From positions 43,616,651 through 43,680,650 of the forward strand of contig NC_065571.1 of the NCBI RefSeq assembly GCF_937616625.2: a stretch of DNA of 64,000 bases. The letters are read 5' to 3'. This DNA comes from Mercurialis annua. Taxonomy: Eukaryota > Streptophyta > Magnoliopsida > Malpighiales > Euphorbiaceae. The first letter of the stretch is position 1. Every line of letters begins with the position of its first letter. The translations under genes were made by a program, and so were the position numbers. Positions 47,591-58,140 of the stretch are shown here, piece after piece. The notes under the pieces are model-generated. The model was not told the origin of the DNA and did not search any database. It worked only from the letters and a program-made list of their open reading frames with translations.

Positions 47591-47598
47591 ATTATATA
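47591..47598 (-). promoter_or_regulatory. TATA box of the NHL gene
   Basis: The minus strand reads TATATAAT at 47598-47591, in the right orientation and distance to start transcription near 47565. With this start the leader before the ATG at 47562 would be almost absent, favouring the ATG at 47526. Confidence 0.45.
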
Positions 47599-48879
47599 AG
47601 TGACAGTATCATCAACTTATGGTTACCTTCCTTACCTAACAATGGCTTATACATGTACAAAGCCAAACATGTATTTGGGAGTAGTTCAGCTACGTAAGAA
47701 GCATAGACCCAAATTTCCAAACTAGTAAGTAGGCCCCAGCAAATATCACTATTTTCAAATTAAATCAAATTAAAATTACTAAAAGTATTAGTTTTTTTTA
47801 TCCAACTAAAAGTATTAGTTTAGATGTAAAAAGAACAGAAGGTTTCATTTTTTATTTTGGTTTATTTTCTATCACTGATTGAATAAATCAGTTGAAAAAC
47901 TGAACTTCAAAATGACGCCTTTTCAATATAAATATTAATATATTAGTATTAATTTAGTTGTTATACGCAACTTTTGCTTTATGTGCTTCATACATGACTT
48001 GTAATACTATCAATATAAATTTTAATTAATAATTTCTAATATCAATTATCTATAGTAATTATTAAAATTTACATGCATAGTTCTTCGTCGTCTCAAAATT
48101 AAATTTTGATTTAATCAAAGATTATATATAGCAGAAAAAATAATGTGAATTCTTTGCGAGATTAATTTTTTTTTAAAAGTGAAATTACCATAAAGTACAA
48201 AGAAATTTATTTCTCACCATCTTCTCTCACTTAGTTCGACCTCATAGTGGTTTTAGACATGTTTTCTAAGAATTAAATCGGACCGGCATGTTCTATTAAT
48301 TTACAGAAAATATAATAACTTTGCATTTCAACCTCTTTAAACTAGAGAAAATTAAAAAAAATTAGAAGATAAAAAGAATAGAAATCAACTTTTAAAGATG
48401 AAAAAAACATTGTCAACCCATAAACAATAATAGGTTGTATGCCCAAGTAGGTAACAACATCAATAAACCTCTTGTGAAGCTGTGGGATTTGGCAGATTTA
48501 TCACCAGCAACCCCAAAACCCGTATCAAGAACAGAATCATATCAAATGGTATAAGCGCAATACATTATTCCGCTGAGTTCAATTTTTTCTATAAACGCTT
48601 TTTCTTTCTTCAATTATTAGGAAAATAATTTTACTAAATTGATTGTATAAGTAATGACACTACAATAAAATTACAAAACTGAAAAAGGTTATTTTGTAGA
48701 AAAAAGTATGAGATGTAAAAGTGTTAAAAAAATAGAATATTACTGTAATTAAGTTGAAAAATGAGATAACTTGATAAATATTTTCATTTTTTAATAACAT
48801 GTTTTTAACTTCCCTTTTCCAAAAAAAATAGTTCATTTTTCGACTCGAATACTTGCCAAATTTTAGTACATTACAGTAA
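47599..48879. other. NHL upstream region and intergenic DNA
   Basis: AT-rich, with a GC-richer patch at 48440-48540 that does not translate into anything recognisable. No gene or bounded element was found. Confidence 0.5.
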
Positions 48880-48888
48880 TTAATTTTT

Positions 48889-49378
48889 GCCTAATATCTT
48901 AAAAAAAAAAACCGATCTTTTACCCCTTTTTCAATCATACACTGACATTGAAGACTGGTCAATTTTACGCTATTTCATATTTTATCGTTTCAATGTACTC
49001 TGAAATATTAAATTGACGTCTTTTTCATTTGAAAAAAATTTAAAAACGTTCTCCATGTATGGTGTTTAAAATTTATTTAGATTTATTTAAATTAATTAAG
49101 AATTTAAATTAGTCTTGATTTGATTATGGTTTTTAGTTAGATTTTTTAAAAAATAAAGGACTTATTTGTATTTTTTTGAATGGAAATAAATTTAATTTTA
49201 TCTTTAGACTTAGTTAATTAAATAATTTCATCATTTAAATAAAAAAATTGATAAAAATTAAAAAGTTGGAGTATAATTGAAACGATAAAATACAAAATAG
49301 GATAAAATTGACTAGTTTGTAACGCCATGATTGATTTGAGATAAAGATAAAAGGTCGGAAATTTTAAAGCATTAGGCC
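48889..49378. mobile_element. GGCCTAAT-family Mutator-like MITE, 490 bp, 9-bp TSD
   Basis: A perfect duplication TTAATTTTT stands at 48880-48888 and 49379-49387. The ends are GCCTAATATCTTAAAAAAAA and GGCCTAATGCTTTAAAATTT (reverse complement). It is more diverged than the 504-bp copies, so probably older. Confidence 0.88.
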
Positions 49379-49522
49379 TTAATTTTTTTATACTGTTTTA
49401 ATTTAAAATTTACTGTTTCTTATTATTACATCAAAGAAGTGGATTAATCGTGTTATAAAATAATAAAAATAGATTAATAAAGATTTAAAATATTAATTAT
49501 ACGTTTTTAAGCCGTGTAGAAA

Positions 49523-50331
49523 GAACAAAGGATCAGTTTACCTCATGAACTTGGCACAAAGTATCAAAAACGTCCAAATTAGCGAAACCGGATCACTTTT
49601 ACCCTGAACTTGGCAAAACCGGCTTAAAAACACCCCTATGCTGACGTGACACCTTAATTGGAGAGTGGGTTTCTAATTACTCATAATTATTTTAATTAAT
49701 TATATTTAAACACTAATTAATCACAATTACACTTTAATTAATCAGGGGCCTTTTTGAACTTTTTTCAAAAAAAATCAAATTTTTTTAAATTTTCCAGCGA
49801 GAAACTCCTCGCCGGAAAGAGGAGCAGGCAAGGAGCAACAACTTCTGTTCTTGTGTTCTTCGTCAAGAACATATGTTCTTCACGAAGAGTGAAGAACAAA
49901 TCTTGTTCTTCACGGATCTGTGAAGAACAGCCGAAAAAGATGGTGGCCGGCCTGAAAAGTTTAAGATTTTTTTTTGTTAAAAATATGATTTTTGGGGTTA
50001 GTTTGTTATATATATAAAATTCTAGGATTAATTTGTTATACAAAGGTTTTAAATTAAAGAGATTATAATTATTTTATTATTATTATTAGGTATTAATTTT
50101 AAATTTTGAAAAAAAAGTAGGACCATTTTGAATCTTTTTTTATTAAAAACCATTTTTTTAAAAAAAATCACCTTGAAAACCGGAGAGTGCAACTCACTCT
50201 CTTGAGTGAGAGTTGGGAGGGGGGTTTTGTACCAATTTTGCCAAATTCAGTGTAAAAGTAATCCATATTTTTCAATTTTGACGTTTTTGATACTTTGTGC
50301 CAAATTCAGGGGGTAAAATGATCCTTTGTTC
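49523..50331. mobile_element. Mutator-like element with GC-rich core, 809 bp, 10-bp TSD
   Basis: A perfect duplication CGTGTAGAAA stands at 49513-49522 and 50332-50341. The ends are GAACAAAGGATCAGTTTACC and GAACAAAGGATCATTTTACC (reverse complement), continuing as 'gaacttggcacaaagtatca' and 'gaatttggcacaaagtatca'. The core at 49795-49945 is GC-rich and palindromic. The right end lies 148 bp before the STR8 start codon, inside its promoter. Confidence 0.92.
49795..49945. repeat. GC-rich palindromic core of GTTCTTC/GAAGAAC words
   Basis: The segment opens with 'ctcctcgccggaaagaggagcaggcaaggagc' and continues with at least five GTTCTT and five AGAAC words. These include TTCACGAAGAGTGAAG and GTTCTTCACGGATCTGTGAA as local hairpins. 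Flanks are A/T runs. Confidence 0.7.
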
Positions 50332-50479
50332 CGTGTAGAAATGATAAAATAGAAAATTGTTTTTGGAGGATAGAGTAATGCATAAATTTTCCGACAAAAC
50401 TTTGAGCCAAAAAGGTGCTTCTGTTTTGGGTTTGGTAAGCAAAAGAGAAATCGAGGTGAAAATTTGTCATCCATAGAAT

Positions 50480-52060
50480 ATGAGGGTTTGCTCCGCCCCT
50501 ATTAACCTCTCCTCTCCGATTACCATTTACAGACATAACCCATTCTTCTTCTTATTACCCCCTCCCAACAAAACCAGCTTCACCACCAACACATTCTGCT
50601 GCCATAAACAAAATTACTCACTTCCCCACTTAAACAACAAGCACACACACTCTAAATTTAATGCAAATTTAAGTGCTTGTGAGGCACAGCTTTGCCCTGA
50701 TGATTTCCTAGTTGTCAACTTTTATCGCTTCGTCTCTATCTCAGACCCCAAGGCCGAAGTTGCCAAGCACCTCGCTTTTTTGAAGGTTATCTTATCTCTC
50801 TTTCAATACTGCATTATCAAGGGAATTGGTTGTATTAGATTATAATGTTGTAATATTTTAACATTTGCTTGTTTCCCATTTTTTTGACTTCAATTGTGTG
50901 TATGATTATCTCATCAGGATCTTGACATATATGGCCGAATATATCTCAATGAACAAGGAATTAATGCCCAGGTAACACGGACACTTCATTCATTTTATGT
51001 TTTTTGTTTCGAAAACATGTCAAAAACTTGCATTTTGGACATTAAATTTCATTTTTAACATTAGGTTAAAATAACATGTTTCGCCGAATTTGTATCCCTA
51101 TCCAAGTGTTTCTCCGTGTTTTCGTGCTACCTAGTTTATAGGTGTAAGATGAATCTGCACACTCTATATCTTAATATTTGCATCTGCATTGCCTGGCAGT
51201 ATAGCGGACCATCCAAAGATGCTGTTGCATATGTTGAATGGATAAAAGAAGATTTGAGGTTTTGTGATATAGAAGTTCAGATTTCTCCAGCGCCGAATGG
51301 GCATGCCTTCCCTAAATTAAAGCTGCGGTATAAACCCTCGTTAGTACAGATGGAAGGAGGGACTGCACATCTCCCTCTGTTGGATCCTGCAATGCGAGCA
51401 ACGCCTCTAACGCCATCCGAGTGGAGAAAGAGATTGGACAAGGTACGTCCAGATGATGTTGTATTGGATGTGAGAAATGGGTATGAGTGGGATATTGGTC
51501 ATTTTGTTAGCGCCCAGCGACCTCATACGGAATGCTTCAGGACTACTTCATGTGACCCTCTAGCAACTGCTGATAGAAACACAACAGATATATTCATGTA
51601 CTGCACAGGAGGTATCCGTTGCGATGTGTATTCTATCATCCTCCGGAAACAGGGCTTTCGGAATTTATATACCCTCATGGGGGGAGTTTCTAATTATCTT
51701 AATCAAGAAGGTCCTGGACAGACACAGTGGGTTGGAAATTTGTTCGTGTTTGATCACCGTCTTTCTCTTCCACCTTCTGCTTATAACCCTCATGCTACAG
51801 CAGTCCAACTACCTCAAAAGTTTGCTAACTGTTATGTATGCGGATCACATGTCTATGATTTGAAGCATCGAAACTGCGCTAATCTCGATTGTAACTTGCT
51901 TTTTTTATGCTGTATTGACTGTTTGAAGGACTTTAAAGGATGTTGCTGTATCAAATGCACAACTGCCCCTCGGCTTAGGCCTCTTCTGCCATCATCTCAC
52001 AGATATGAGAAATGGCATATTTATCGAGAATTAGAAGAGCAAATCAACGTGACTGTTTGA
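50480..52060 (+). CDS. STR8: Rhodanese-like protein, TrhO/STR8 type, plastid-targeted
   Basis: TrhO (formerly YceA) is a rhodanese-fold enzyme that makes 5-hydroxyuridine at tRNA position 34 in bacteria; plants have a plastid relative named STR8. Three exons join in frame: 50480-50785, 50918-50971 and 51200-52060, giving 406 residues. The N-terminus (about 1-60) is rich in S, T, N and P with few acidic residues, like a transit peptide. Next is the TrhO N-domain (FVSISDPKAEVAKHLAFLK, then GRIYLNEQGINAQYSG). The rhodanese domain follows, with VLDVRNGYEWDIGHF (208-222) and the active loop YCTGGIRCD (254-262, catalytic Cys255). The C-terminal region has 12 cysteines between 328 and 373 (CYVC, HRNCANLDC, FLCCIDC, CCCIKC), typical of plant members and probably metal-binding. 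The stretch CFRTTSCDPLATADR looks shortened compared with plant relatives I remember. A MITE ends 148 bp upstream. Confidence 0.92.
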
Positions 52061-52500
52061 TTGCCAAGATTGGATATTGATGATCTGAATCCATAGCTTG
52101 AGGAGGACAAACATCAATTGCCACCTGTTGATGATCATTCGATGAGAAAATGATGGAAAATCTGATCTACCACCATCAACCTCCTTTGGGATGATGCTTT
52201 TGTTCAAAAAGTAGTTTCAGCTTCTACTATAGATGAGCATTCCTTCACTTAATAATTTTTTTCCTTTTATTTTCATAATCGGGGTTGTCTATAAACTACT
52301 GTATATTAATTGTTTGACAAAATGTCTGTATATTTTTGTTCTTCTTATGAACGTGTGTTTAGTGGCGGAACTAAAAAAATTGTTCAGGTGGGCGGAATTT
52401 TTTGCTTTGTCGAACAATACGTCATTCGATTATTTTGTAGACCAAACAACATTATGTTTGATTTTTTTTCAAGATATTGTCCCCTGGAAGTTACTTTCAT
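52061..52500 (+). other. STR8 3' UTR and downstream flank
   Basis: No gene was found. Probable 3' UTR sequence continues for 200 bp or more. Two overlapping short frames at 52233-52507 do not resemble a known protein. Confidence 0.45.
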
Positions 52501-53290
52501 GATCTGATCGCAATCAGATTGGAGAATGGTGATAGTATTCGTTTTGGATGGCTAATTGGCTTGGAGGAAATGTGTTGCAATTTCATGATATTAGTTTGTT
52601 TAAACTTACCAGATTTACAGATATTATGATCAGTGATGTCTTCGATAGTAATCTGCAGATCATCTCGAATCTCAGCTGGAATCGTCGTCTTCGAGTGGGA
52701 AGGCTGATGATCTCTCCTCTTTGAAACAACAGCTTTGTCAGTTCAAGCAACAGGTTGTTCAGGCTGATAGTTTTTGTTGGTTGAAAGATCAGAAGTTTAC
52801 TTCACGGTCTATGGTTCATTTGCATCTGTTGGTTGCTTCTGTTGCAAGGCCGATTCCCAACAGATTCATCTGGACAGTTTGGAAATCAAAGATCCCTCTG
52901 ATTTAATTTTTCACTTGGCTGCTTGTAAGCTATCGTATTTCATCTAAAGATGCCTTAAGCAAGCCTGACATTCTTGTTCAGGACAACTCGACCTGTTCTC
53001 TTTGCTCGGAAATTGAAACAGGTATGCATATTATCCTTCATTGTTATTTTGCTCGGAAAACATGGTCCATGGTTATTGGTTTGAGTAGCATTAGTTGAGT
53101 GGTTCCTATGTCAATTGATCATTTCTTTTCTATCAATGGGCTAATCTTTCAGATAGGAGATATCAGAAATTATAGCAACTTATTTGGTTTTTTACATTTG
53201 GAATTTGTGGAAGGCAAGAAATAATAGGATTTTTAGGAATGATCTAATGAAGATTGACAGTTTAGGAATTGCTTATGTGAGCAGTTTGGT
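52501..53290 (+). pseudogene. Dead LINE fragment with reverse-transcriptase zinc-binding region
   Basis: Read across three frames, the plus strand gives the tail of a plant non-LTR element. It has RLENGDSIRFG, then RFIWTVWKSKIP (the W-x-x-W-K-x-K-x-P block, about 52860-52900), then STCSLCSEIET...HIILHCYFARKTW. The last holds the C-x2-C...H...HC zinc site of the zf-RVT domain (52988-53075). Further on is a WNLWKARNNRIFRND-like piece near 53200. Frameshifts and stops interrupt it. The polymerase domain and any 5' part are absent, so this is a 5'-truncated, inactive copy. Confidence 0.75.
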
Positions 53291-53300
53291 GTATTTTTAG

Positions 53301-53705
53301 TACCTTTCGATTATGCCAAATAAGAAAGTATGTTCGACTCGTTTTTCATTATTCAGTTACCTACTAATCAGTTAAATAATTCAACAGAAAGTAAAGTAGT
53401 TTATTCTATTATTCAAGACCTTATTTTAAAAAATTATCATTACTTATATATAATCAAATATGTATTGATAAATAAAAATCATACCTGCATTATTTATGAA
53501 ATGTTGTACTTAATCCATGTGTTTACAGGCTCTTCTCACAATCAATATACTAAATGGTGAAGTTCACTCATATGACAATAATCAACTACAATTATAATAA
53601 TTATACTTTTATTCAACCCACAACTTTAACAGAATATTGCTTAGTATTTATACCATTTGAACTATATCTCATTGGTATCTTTTATTAGGTCTTCGAAGAC
53701 CTAAA
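53301..53705. other. Short intergenic stretch with a SINE head
   Basis: At 53652-53680 the sequence 'tttgaactatatctcattggtat' repeats the start of the SINE at 19327. Nothing else is supported. The 3' end of the BAHD transcript must lie here. Confidence 0.45.
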
Positions 53706-55064
53706 TTAATTAGTTAACGGAGTTGGATTAAGGTAAGCGTGTTTTAGAAGTTCGTCATCTCCTTCTAACATACTTATAGCTTCTTCATCAGAAACAACCC
53801 ATGCTTCTATCCCATTATTTCCGGTTCTTGCATCCATTAGAACTACATGATTTGCAAAAGGCGATTTAACATTTCCATAAGATCCTGCATAAGTTGTCCA
53901 AACCGGCTTTCCCCATCCAAAATCAACCTCGTAAAGACCAAAACCGCACCAACTGGTGAATGCAGCATAGTTCACACCATTGTAAAATTTTGGGCTCGTG
54001 AATGCACTTATCATCTCTTTCATCTTCTCGTGCAACTTTACGAGCCCGTCATCACCTTGTATGCTGTTAACATAACTGTAATTGATCTTTGCAATTGATT
54101 CTTTCAATTTGCACACAATGTTGCTTAGTTGATTTTCCTCATGAGGGCCGCATAATAATGTATCGGCAAAGCAGACAAAGTTCCCCATTGAACATTCCGG
54201 AAATGGTGGAAGCATTCTCCGACGAACATTAACAGCATGAGTGATTGCTAATGGTAATGGAGTATCATCATCATTATTATGAGATATAGAGTTGAGAGCA
54301 GCCATCAAGCTCTTAAAAAGAAGTGCTGAAACCACTTCGACGCGAGTAGGGTTTTTCACACCAGATCTTGTTACTTTCTCTTTAAGATTAGCAATGGAAG
54401 ATCCATCAAATACAAATCTTGCTGCATTCATTTTCTCAACTCTGATAAAATTGCTAAGTAAAGCCATCATATTCAGATCTCTTGGAAAATCTGATACATT
54501 AGGAAAAACAGACGGGCCATCAAAACTTGGGATCATCTTCTTATCAGATTCATCACAAGCCATGGCTCCCCAAGCTTTTAGAAATGAAGCTAAAGCGCAA
54601 CCATCCATGACCGAGTGTAGAATATAGATTCCAATGGTGAAGCCACCGCAATCAAAGAATGTTTCTTGAATCATGGTAACATAAGAACCTGGAGTTGGTA
54701 CAGAATGATTAGGTAAGAATTTTTGTAGTAATGTAATATCATGGTGTTTGAGAAATTCTGACAAAGAAATGCTTGCCCTAGCCTCTAAATATAAGACCCC
54801 TTCATCATTACATTCCACGGAAAGATCGTCTGTAATCTTCCCTGCAAGCGGATAAAATTGTGTTAGGGTTCGAGATAATGATTGTTTCAGTAGTAATGTT
54901 TTATCGCGATGAAGGTCTTCGTTTGTGTTGGAATAGTAAAGGATCATAGGAACATAAACACAAGGCATGAATTGATCTAAGAGAGAAAGTTTGTAGATTT
55001 TTAGGTGAGATGGTGTTGGTGAAGAGGGTTTAATGCAATCTTCAAAAACTATTTCAACTTCCAT
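53706..55064 (-). CDS. BAHD acyltransferase, vinorine-synthase-like clade
   Basis: BAHD enzymes move an acyl group from acyl-CoA to hydroxyls or amines of specialised metabolites in the cytosol. The intronless frame runs from ATG at 55064 to TAA at 53706 and encodes 452 residues, the usual size. The catalytic HxxxD is HSVMD (His150, Asp154). The structural DFGWG is intact at 381-385 (VDFGWGKP). YPLAGKI (71-77) and the family's SNFIRVEKMNAARFVFD-like region are present. The sequence resembles the clade of vinorine synthase and related alkaloid or terpenoid acetyltransferases, but the acceptor cannot be read from sequence. A TATAAAA box lies about 100 bp upstream. Both motifs intact and no frame break suggest a functional gene. 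Confidence 0.94.
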   Translation of the reverse strand: MEVEIVFEDCIKPSSPTPSHLKIYKLSLLDQFMPCVYVPMILYYSNTNEDLHRDKTLLLKQSLSRTLTQFYPLAGKITDDLSVECNDEGVLYLEARASISLSEFLKHHDITLLQKFLPNHSVPTPGSYVTMIQETFFDCGGFTIGIYILHSVMDGCALASFLKAWGAMACDESDKKMIPSFDGPSVFPNVSDFPRDLNMMALLSNFIRVEKMNAARFVFDGSSIANLKEKVTRSGVKNPTRVEVVSALLFKSLMAALNSISHNNDDDTPLPLAITHAVNVRRRMLPPFPECSMGNFVCFADTLLCGPHEENQLSNIVCKLKESIAKINYSYVNSIQGDDGLVKLHEKMKEMISAFTSPKFYNGVNYAAFTSWCGFGLYEVDFGWGKPVWTTYAGSYGNVKSPFANHVVLMDARTGNNGIEAWVVSDEEAISMLEGDDELLKHAYLNPTPLTN

Positions 55065-55160
55065 TGTCAATGGCAGATTTGATTCAAGAAAATGTTTGTA
55101 ATTTTTTTTCTATAGGTTGCTGCTTATACAAGAGATGATAAAAAGCTTCTTCAATGCAGT

Positions 55161-55167
55161 TTTTATA
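55161..55167 (-). promoter_or_regulatory. TATA box of the BAHD gene
   Basis: The minus strand reads TATAAAA at 55167-55161, about 100 bp before the start codon at 55064. This leaves a leader of about 65-70 nt. Confidence 0.55.
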
Positions 55168-56364
55168 TCCATGAACAAGCAATGAACATATAGTAAGATT
55201 TGAAATCATAACTGAAATTTAATGCTCATAATGTTGTAGTAGATGAGATTGATATTTAATGCACATAATGTTGGTCAAAGATTCAAAAATAATTGTAGTG
55301 TTTATAAGTTAATTTTTTTTATTAATTTTTTTAATGAGGCAAAATAATTTTTTATATCCATAACTATGATCAAATTAATAAAAATATCTGTAAAAGATAA
55401 TATTAACAATATGATCCATCAGTTTTATATATTCTGACATTTATGTCTAAATAGTAAGTAAAAAAAGATGAAAGGTCTAGATTGATAAAAAAAATTATTT
55501 TGTTCAAATCCTTAAGCTTTTTTTTTATGATAAACTAACACATAATTGAAGAAAAATAAATTTTTAAAATTATCTATTTAGTTTTATGAAATTTTATATA
55601 TTATTATTATTATTAATAAAAAATTGTAAAAGAATATTTTTCCGAATATGAACTGATTTATCGTAAAAATAATTTGAAATATTAAATTAGATTTTTTTTT
55701 GAATTCGATTAAATTAGATTTTATTTTTATTAATTAGATCTTTATTTTCTTTATTTGGTTATTGGAGGGTAATTGATTTTGGGTTATTGGCAGGTATGCT
55801 TGATTTAGTCCACCGCTTTCATTTGCACGGTTCAAGTGAAAGTTTGTCATTCTTACTCTTTTCTAATTCTTATCTTTGCAAGTATGCAGTGTCATTATAC
55901 TAAATAAATATGAATTAGACTTAGTCCATCTAATATTGAATGCCTATTTTAGTCAAAATGCCACCATATTGTAATATTTAAATTAATAAATTATTAAATA
56001 ATAACAACGGTGTTGTTTGCATGATATCAATAAATTAGTTGACTTATCTTATAAAATATTTGAATGTTTTTTATTATGTTAAAATAAATTTTTTTATTTT
56101 ATATAAATTATATATTAAAAAAATTGAATAATAATAAAAAAAATATATTTTTAAGTTATATTCATTTAACTGAAACATCATTATGCCAAATTCGTGGATT
56201 TAATTTTTTTTCCAAGCGCTCTTCCTCCATAGTTATTAAAAAAATAAAAAAAAATAACGGTATTAGAATATTTTTGTATGAATATTATTAATTTTCTTTT
56301 AAATATCAAAAATATATTACTATAATTTAAAAAATATGCGGAATGTTATTTAATTTCATTTAAA
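55168..56364. other. BAHD upstream region, AT-rich
   Basis: No gene. The BAHD promoter extends into it; beyond that only AT-rich DNA is seen. Confidence 0.5.
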
Positions 56365-56735
56365 AGAATTTAAAATAAATTTAACAACTTTACACGAAGT
56401 TTCATTTTAATCATGACCTTTAAAAGTTGCCATTTAAAGACACGAACTTTCATTTTATTTCAAATCTATCACCAAAGTAAAATTCGGTGTATTTTATCTG
56501 ACTAAAAATTCCTAATCCTAGATACTCTAACTGAAAGATAATAAGATTTGATGTTGTTTAATAACTTGGATCTTTTATTAATGGTTTAATGAAGAATTTA
56601 GTCAATAAAAATTACACTGAAATGATGAATTTAAAACAATATGAAAGTTCATGCCTTTAAATGGCAACTTTTAAAGGTCATGATTAAAATGAAACTTCGT
56701 GTAAAGTTCGTGATTTTTTTAGGAATTAACTCTAA
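56365..56735. mobile_element. Hairpin MITE with near-perfect arms
   Basis: The left arm AACTTTACACGAAGTTTCAT, then 'tttaatcatgacctttaaaag' and 'ttgccatttaaag', matches the right arm in reverse complement base for base for about 57 bp. Differences then appear (gacacg/gcatga). The outer ends are placed by the weaker match gagttaattcct to agaatttaaaa. No certain TSD. Confidence 0.8.
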
Positions 56736-57255
56736 ATATAATAATAAAAACATGTAGAAATGGTGCTATTTTTTTTAATATTCTAATGATATTAAAGTTA
56801 TATGTTGAGTAATTTTTTTGTAACGTCATTATAAATTCATACAATGATATGATATTATTATTCAATAACTATAATAATTAAATATATTATATACTTTAAT
56901 TTATATTTATTGACTTTTAGTTTTTAAGCAGCTCGTTATAGCATTTTAATTGTTCATTAATTGCTTTTAAATAGCTCATTTGTAGCTCGCTAGTAGCATT
57001 TTATATTAATTGTTTGTTATTCTTAGACAATTAGCAGTAGTATGATTTTTTTATATATTTCTAGAACATTGTATTTTTATCATTTTATCTTATAAAAGTG
57101 AATTTGTATGATATTAGAGATCAAACATGTTGAAAGAAGAAGAAAAAATGGTGAATGAATTAATAAATTCTGTTATAGATGTAAAAAAGCATGGGTTGTG
57201 TAAAAAAAAAAAAATAAGATGTAGTTTAAATAGACAAGCCAACAAATAAAATAAA

Positions 57256-57564
57256 GGCCAACTAATAAAAAAAGGTCAATTTTTTTATAAATTTTTTATA
57301 AAAGTTCAAATCTTGTAAATTTATCCAATTTATCCTAAAACACATGATTTGGTTTCAATAATGTCCAATTATATAATTTTGCTCATGTGGCTTCTTCGTG
57401 GCGTTAATGTGGTATGCCACATATCAACGCTATATAAGTAAAATTGTATAGTTGCACATAATTGAAATGATATCATGTATATCAGGACAAATTGAATAAA
57501 ATTGAAATATTTGCACTTTTATAAAATTTTCATGAAAGTTTTGACATTTTTTAGCCGTTTGGCC
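57256..57564. mobile_element. GGCCAA-family Mutator-like MITE, 309 bp, 9-bp TSD
   Basis: A perfect duplication TAAAATAAA stands at 57247-57255 and 57565-57573. The ends are GGCCAACTAATAAAAAAAGG and GGCCAAACGGCTAAAAAATG (reverse complement). The inner words 'caatttatcctaaaacacatga' and 'ataaaagttcaaat' match the 1.1-kb relative at 21260-22366. Confidence 0.88.
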
Positions 57565-57805
57565 TAAAATAAAAAAAGAAATACCAAGTAAAACATAAAA
57601 AATCTAAATAAATCCACTAACAGAAAATTAATGTAATAATATTTTTAATGCTCATATAAATAAAAATAAAAAAATGGAGAGAAAAGAAAAAAGAGACATA
57701 TAGCGACAAAATCTGAAGTCATTATTACAGTGTATCAATAATAAAATAAGAATGACTGAGCAATCAAATATCTCTTTAAAGTTTGCTTTGTCTTATGGCT
57801 GTATA

Positions 57806-58087
57806 CTCCCTCCGTCCTAATAGAGTTGTCCACTTTAAAAAAAAAATTATGCCAAAATATTTGTCCACTTTCAAAAAATAACTAATTTTTACACTCAATT
57901 TTTCTATATTACCTCTATTTAAAATCCACTAATGAATAAATTAAAAGTAAATTGCAAGTGGACTCCTATATTAAATAAGAGTACGACAAGAAAAATAAGG
58001 AAAATTTTATAAAATCTATAAGCAATAATTGCTTTTCTTAAACTGTGTGATAAAGGAAAAGTGGACAATTCTATTGGGCAGAGGGAG
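57806..58087. mobile_element. Stowaway MITE, 282 bp
   Basis: The left end CTCCCTCCGTCCTAATAGAG and the right end (reverse complement CTCCCTCTGCCCAATAGAAT) lie between TA at 57804-57805 and 58088-58089. The arms continue as TTGTCCACTTT. It is the same subfamily as 35394-35673. Confidence 0.9.
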
Positions 58088-58140
58088 TAGTATATATGGA
58101 GCTGTGGAATCAAAATAGAAGACTGTTGTATTATTGCATT

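Noticed and set aside
51624..51863. 79-codon frame within STR8
   Set aside because: Out-of-frame shadow of the third STR8 exon.
52233..52507. Two overlapping short frames downstream of STR8
   Set aside because: No domain and likely 3' UTR or flank; the first LINE-like residues appear only after about 52500.
53847..54627. Plus-strand frames of 83 and 111 codons
   Set aside because: Antisense shadows of the BAHD acyltransferase.
55065..55070. Start of the BAHD protein two codons earlier
   Set aside because: That codon is TTG; the ATG at 55064 gives the normal BAHD N-terminus.
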